8,521 nt of DNA from DATJMJ01 sp035508795. Its GTDB lineage: Bacteria > Actinomycetota > Acidimicrobiia > Acidimicrobiales > Palsa-688. Below the pieces are notes generated by a model that saw only the letters and a list, made by a program, of their open reading frames with translations, was not told the DNA's origin and did no database searches. Positions 5,961-8,521 of the stretch are shown here, piece after piece. The number at the start of each line of letters is the position of its first letter. The first letter of the stretch is position 1. The stretch spans positions 1 to 8,521 of the forward strand of contig DATJMJ010000252.1 in the NCBI GenBank assembly GCA_035508795.1, in the 5' to 3' direction. Made by a program: the position numbers and the translations under genes.

Positions 5961-7867
5961 AACTGTTCCTCGGGCGGTGTGCGCGGCGGCTCGGTTGCCG
6001 CAAGAACTGTTCTACCCGTTCCCGGTCTCGGTACCGGTCGGGTCTGGGTCTGCATCTGTGCCTGAAATGCCGCCTCACCCCCGAGGTTGGTGCCCCGGGC
6101 CTGCGGACCTCCCGGGACGTCCGTGCCCGACAGAAGGCGCTCCGGTCGCCGTTGTTGTTGCTGCTGTTGTTGCTGTTGCTGTTGCTCCGAGACCGAGGCG
6201 ATAGGACCGGGCTCGGGCGCGGAAGATGGCGGGCGCGCCCCTGGCCATGCCGGCTCCCAGAAGCCAGGGATGGGGCCACCTGCACCGGCGGCACCGCTGG
6301 CAGCTGCGGCACCGCTGGCAGCTGCGGCACCGGCTGCACCGGCTGCACGGGCGGTCGAGGCCACCAGCCGCTCCCTTGCCGTACCGGTTGGGCCGAGCGC
6401 CCAGGTGTCCTTGGAACCGCCGCCCTGGCTGGAGTTCACAACGAGGCTCCCCCTACGGAGGGCGACACGCGTCAGGCCTCCGGGCGCGACCCAGATCTTC
6501 CCCCCGTCGTTGACGGCGAAGGGGCGCAGGTCGATGTGGCGAGGCGCGAACCCCTCCTCGACGTAAGTGGGAGATGTGGAAAGCGCAATTACTTTTTGGG
6601 CGATCCAGCCGCGGGGGTTGGCCTTGAGCTGAGCCGTCAGCGCGTCCAGTTGCTCGTCAGAGGCTTGGGGGCCGACGACGATTCCATAGCCGCCTGACCC
6701 ATCGACAGGCTTCACGACCAATTCGGCGATGTGCTCGAGGACGTAGCTGCGGTGGTCGGGGTCTTCGAGCAGAAACGTCTCGACGTTGTCGAGCACCGGC
6801 TCCTCGCCGAGGTAGTACCTGACAAGGTCGGGGACCCTGGGGTAGAGCGCCTTGTCGTCAGCGACGCCGTTGCCGACGGCGTTGGCGATCGTGACGTTGC
6901 CCGCCCGGGCAGAGTTCATCAGGCCGGGGCAGCCGAGCACCGAGGTCGCCAGGAACTGAAGGGGGTCGAGGAACTCGTCGTCCACACGTCGGTAGATCAC
7001 GTCGACGCGCTCCTCGCCCGACGTGGTCCGCATAAAGATGACGCCTTGGCGGCAGACGAGGTCCCGCCCCTCGACGAGCGAGACCCCCATTTGGCGGGCA
7101 AGGAAAGAATGTTCGAAATAGGCCGAGTTGTGGACGCCTGGGGTGAGCACGACCACGGTCGGGTCTCGCGAGGCGTTCGCAGGGGCAGCCGCTCGCAAGG
7201 CAGCAAGCAGGTGGGCCGGGTAATCGGCCACCGCACGCACCCGGTAACTGGCGAACAGTTCCGGGAAAACGTGGGTCATCGCGCGCCGGTTCTCGATCAC
7301 GTACGAGATCCCCGACGGGGTACGGAGGTTGTCCTCGAGCACTCTGTAGCGGCCCTCGCCGTCTCTCACGAGGTCGATGCCGGCTACGTGGACCCGGACT
7401 CCGTTGAAGGGAGGGAGCTTTGCCGCCTCCCGGTGGAAATGCGACGAGGACAGGACCAAACGTCTGGGTAGCACCCGGTCCTCGAAAATCTCGCCCGGCC
7501 CGTAGATGTCGGAAAGGAAAGCCTCGAGCGCCCGCACCCGCTGCACGACACCCTTTTCGATCACGGCCCACTCCTCGGCGGGGATCACCCGCGGGACGAG
7601 GTCGAGGGGGAAGGGGCGTTCCTCTCCCGAGAGAGAGAAAGTTATGCCCTGGTCGCGAAAGCTCCGGTCGCGGGCGACGCAGCGTGATTGGTAGTCCTCG
7701 GCCGAAAGCGTCCCGAGCACGTCATAAAGGGGCAGGTAGTGAGACCTGGGGGCAAGGCCTCCGCCAGTCAGGCCGGCCACGCTGTCATTGTCGAACATCT
7801 CGTCCCACGCGTCCCACGCGCCGCCCACTGGAGCTGCCCGCCGGTACATGCCGAACAGATCGCCCAC
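5942..7867 (-). CDS. Circularly permuted ATP-grasp protein with a long low-complexity C-terminal tail
   Basis: A 641-residue protein; the family core is usually near 480-500 residues. Core motifs include YDEMF-like WDEMFDND (21-28), VLEDNLRTPSGISYVIENR (177-194), the start of the ATP-binding half LVVKPVDGSGGYG (383-395), and the end GGLTRVALRRGSLVVNSSQG (463-482) then GGSKDTW. ATP-grasp enzymes activate carboxylates as acyl-phosphates and join them to amines, so an amide- or peptide-ligase role is inferred. Residues about 492-641 are outside the family: an Ala/Gly block (505-531), a Pro-rich stretch, eleven glutamines (562-572), then a Gln/Pro/Thr-rich end. The tail stays in frame to a stop overlapping the alpha-E start. 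GTG 7867 has no clear Shine-Dalgarno; an in-frame stop lies four codons upstream, and ATG 7849 is the alternative start. It is the first gene of the operon. Confidence 0.93.
   Translation of the reverse strand: MGDLFGMYRRAAPVGGAWDAWDEMFDNDSVAGLTGGGLAPRSHYLPLYDVLGTLSAEDYQSRCVARDRSFRDQGITFSLSGEERPFPLDLVPRVIPAEEWAVIEKGVVQRVRALEAFLSDIYGPGEIFEDRVLPRRLVLSSSHFHREAAKLPPFNGVRVHVAGIDLVRDGEGRYRVLEDNLRTPSGISYVIENRRAMTHVFPELFASYRVRAVADYPAHLLAALRAAAPANASRDPTVVVLTPGVHNSAYFEHSFLARQMGVSLVEGRDLVCRQGVIFMRTTSGEERVDVIYRRVDDEFLDPLQFLATSVLGCPGLMNSARAGNVTIANAVGNGVADDKALYPRVPDLVRYYLGEEPVLDNVETFLLEDPDHRSYVLEHIAELVVKPVDGSGGYGIVVGPQASDEQLDALTAQLKANPRGWIAQKVIALSTSPTYVEEGFAPRHIDLRPFAVNDGGKIWVAPGGLTRVALRRGSLVVNSSQGGGSKDTWALGPTGTARERLVASTARAAGAAGAAAASGAAAASGAAGAGGPIPGFWEPAWPGARPPSSAPEPGPIASVSEQQQQQQQQQQQRRPERLLSGTDVPGGPQARGTNLGGEAAFQAQMQTQTRPVPRPGTGRTVLAATEPPRTPPEEQLWDRSC
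6152..6184 (-). repeat. Eleven-codon glutamine run
   Basis: The - strand has eleven consecutive CAA or CAG codons, in mixed order (seven CAA, four CAG). This encodes residues 562-572 of the ATP-grasp protein. Mixed codons mean the run is not a pure trinucleotide slippage tract and may be kept at protein level. Confidence 0.9.
6291..6326 (-). repeat. Two 18-bp repeats encoding the Ala-rich block
   Basis: GCACCGCTGGCAGCTGCG is repeated exactly at 6291-6308 and 6309-6326, followed by 9-bp units (CACCGGCTG) to about 6346. On the - strand this gives the AAAASG-AAAASG stretch of the ATP-grasp tail. Unit lengths are multiples of three, so the frame survives copy-number change. Confidence 0.85.
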
Positions 7868-7950
7868 AAGACATGGCTACCAGGGAAGTGTTTCCGATGT
7901 GTTAAACGGCTCCTTGCCCCGGAGCCTCGGCGCCCAGCTGCCGGCCCAGC

Positions 7951-7982
7951 TCACCGCTCCGCCCTCACCTCACCGCTCCGCC
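7951..7982. repeat. 13-bp direct repeat in the operon upstream region
   Basis: TCACCGCTCCGCC occurs at 7951-7963 and 7970-7982, 19 bp apart; looser copies of the TCACC core continue to about 8002. It lies about 85-115 bp before the ATP-grasp start, so a regulatory role is possible but unproven. Confidence 0.6.
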
Positions 7983-8110
7983 GTCACCTCGTCCTCACCG
8001 CCTCGTCCCACCGCCCTGCCAGCGCCCTTGGCGTGGGCGGTATGAGGGCCGAGCCGGGCCGCCGACCGGGCCGGCGGATGGGCTCTGGCTGCGTGCCCTG
8101 GCCGGGCATT

Positions 8111-8204
8111 GGCTGGGCGCACGGGCTGGGGCGCACGGCCTGGGGCGCACTGGCCTGGGGCGGCCTGGGGCGCACTGGCCTGGGGTGCACTGGCTGGGGC
8201 GGGT
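8111..8204. repeat. Degenerate 15-bp tandem array (GGCCTGGGGCGCACT)
   Basis: Clear units are at 8137-8151, 8162-8176 (identical) and 8177-8191 (one change), with a shortened 10-bp unit at 8152-8161. Weaker units extend left to 8111 and right to 8204. The array ends 2 bp from the stop codon of the PadR-like gene. Confidence 0.8.
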
Positions 8205-8206
8205 GC

Positions 8207-8521
8207 CTACTGCCCCTGCCCCTGTCCCGGTCCTTGCTCGCCGGCGAGGATCGAGTACAGCCGCTTGCGGGTCTCCTCGAGCACCTTTACCGCTTCGTCG
8301 TGCTCACGCGTCCCGCCCGAAGTCCCCACCTGCCATATCACTGGCATCAGCTTCGCCACCGCTTGACGTAGGGCTCTCGCACCGGCGGGGGCGCCGGCTG
8401 CCACCTGTTCCCAGGGAGACGGGCCCTGCGCGACGGTCTCGGCGGCGGCGCGGCCCTGGTCAGTGAGGGAATAGCGCCGCTTGCCCGTGGTCGTCTCGGA
8501 GGTGACCAAGCCCTCGTCTTC
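8207..8521 (-). CDS. PadR-family-like transcriptional regulator, C-terminal part
   Basis: The frame is open through the right edge, so these are the last 104 residues of a longer protein. The stretch EDEGLVTSETTTGKRRYSLT (residues 1-20 of the visible part), followed by DQGRAA, is the winged-helix wing and start of the last helix typical of PadR regulators (E-x-x-G-L-V ... R-x-Y-x-L-T-x-x-G). The remainder is helical with a probable dimerisation helix (EHDEAVKVLEETRKRLYSIL), as in PadR C-terminal regions, and ends in a short GPGQGQGQ tail. The true start lies outside the window. PadR proteins usually repress a neighbouring operon in answer to a small ligand; whether this one controls the ATP-grasp operon 340 nt downstream is unknown. 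Confidence 0.72.
   Translation of the reverse strand, partial: EDEGLVTSETTTGKRRYSLTDQGRAAAETVAQGPSPWEQVAAGAPAGARALRQAVAKLMPVIWQVGTSGGTREHDEAVKVLEETRKRLYSILAGEQGPGQGQGQ

Larger units (their letters stand above)
7868..8206. other. Repeat-filled spacer upstream of the ATP-grasp operon
   Basis: No convincing gene lies in this 339-nt stretch. The part nearest the ATP-grasp start (7868-7915) is its most AT-rich section and is the best place for the operon promoter on the - strand, though I cannot name clear -35/-10 boxes. The rest is taken up by CT-rich repeats near 7951-8000 and a GGCCTGGGG-type array (8111-8204) that runs up to the stop of the PadR-like gene. Confidence 0.5.

Noticed and set aside
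5942..6390. Frameshift or pseudogene origin of the ATP-grasp tail
   Set aside because: The frame is unbroken, the conserved core is complete, and the stop overlaps the next gene's start with a well-placed ribosome binding site, so an intact extended gene fits better.
6087..6697. + strand open frames with Cys, Leu or Ala runs opposite the ATP-grasp tail
   Set aside because: They are antisense readings of the glutamine and alanine repeats; the - strand frame continues a conserved enzyme.

Overview
The window is very GC-rich, uses GTG starts often, and packs its genes densely. This points to a high-GC actinobacterium; an acidimicrobial-type lineage is possible, but that is a guess from overall style and not a taxonomic result. 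I see eight protein genes, two of them cut by the window edges, and no tRNA, rRNA, CRISPR array or recognisable insertion sequence.

Left part, + strand (1-2769): the C-terminal end of an Asp-box (BNR-type) beta-propeller protein; a ten-helix EamA/DMT-family transporter with an odd low-complexity N-terminus; a 397-nt spacer; and a 3-hydroxyisobutyrate-dehydrogenase-like NAD(P) oxidoreductase with a strong Shine-Dalgarno sequence. The spacer holds two short tandem-repeat arrays followed by a 92-bp nested palindrome.

Middle, - strand (2756-3887): an ArfB-type peptidyl-tRNA hydrolase with a GGQ motif, whose 3' end overlaps the oxidoreductase convergently by 14 nt, and an OsmC-type peroxiredoxin upstream of it.

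Right part, - strand (4066-7867): a three-gene overlapping operon of circularly permuted ATP-grasp protein, alpha-E domain protein and transglutaminase-like protease. The overlaps are 19 nt and 4 nt, so the three products are probably made in step and act together. This gene trio recurs in many bacteria and is predicted to be an amide-ligase/peptide-processing system, but its substrate is not established. Here the ATP-grasp protein carries an extra tail of about 150 residues with an Ala-rich repeat and an 11-residue polyglutamine run, and the transglutaminase carries a Gly/Ser-rich insert. Upstream lie a repeat-filled spacer and the C-terminal part of a PadR-like regulator, cut by the right edge.

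A theme across the window is short GC-rich tandem repeats (units of about 12-18 bp) in nearly every long spacer and in the non-conserved parts of coding regions. The most unexplained single element is the nested palindrome at 1660-1751.
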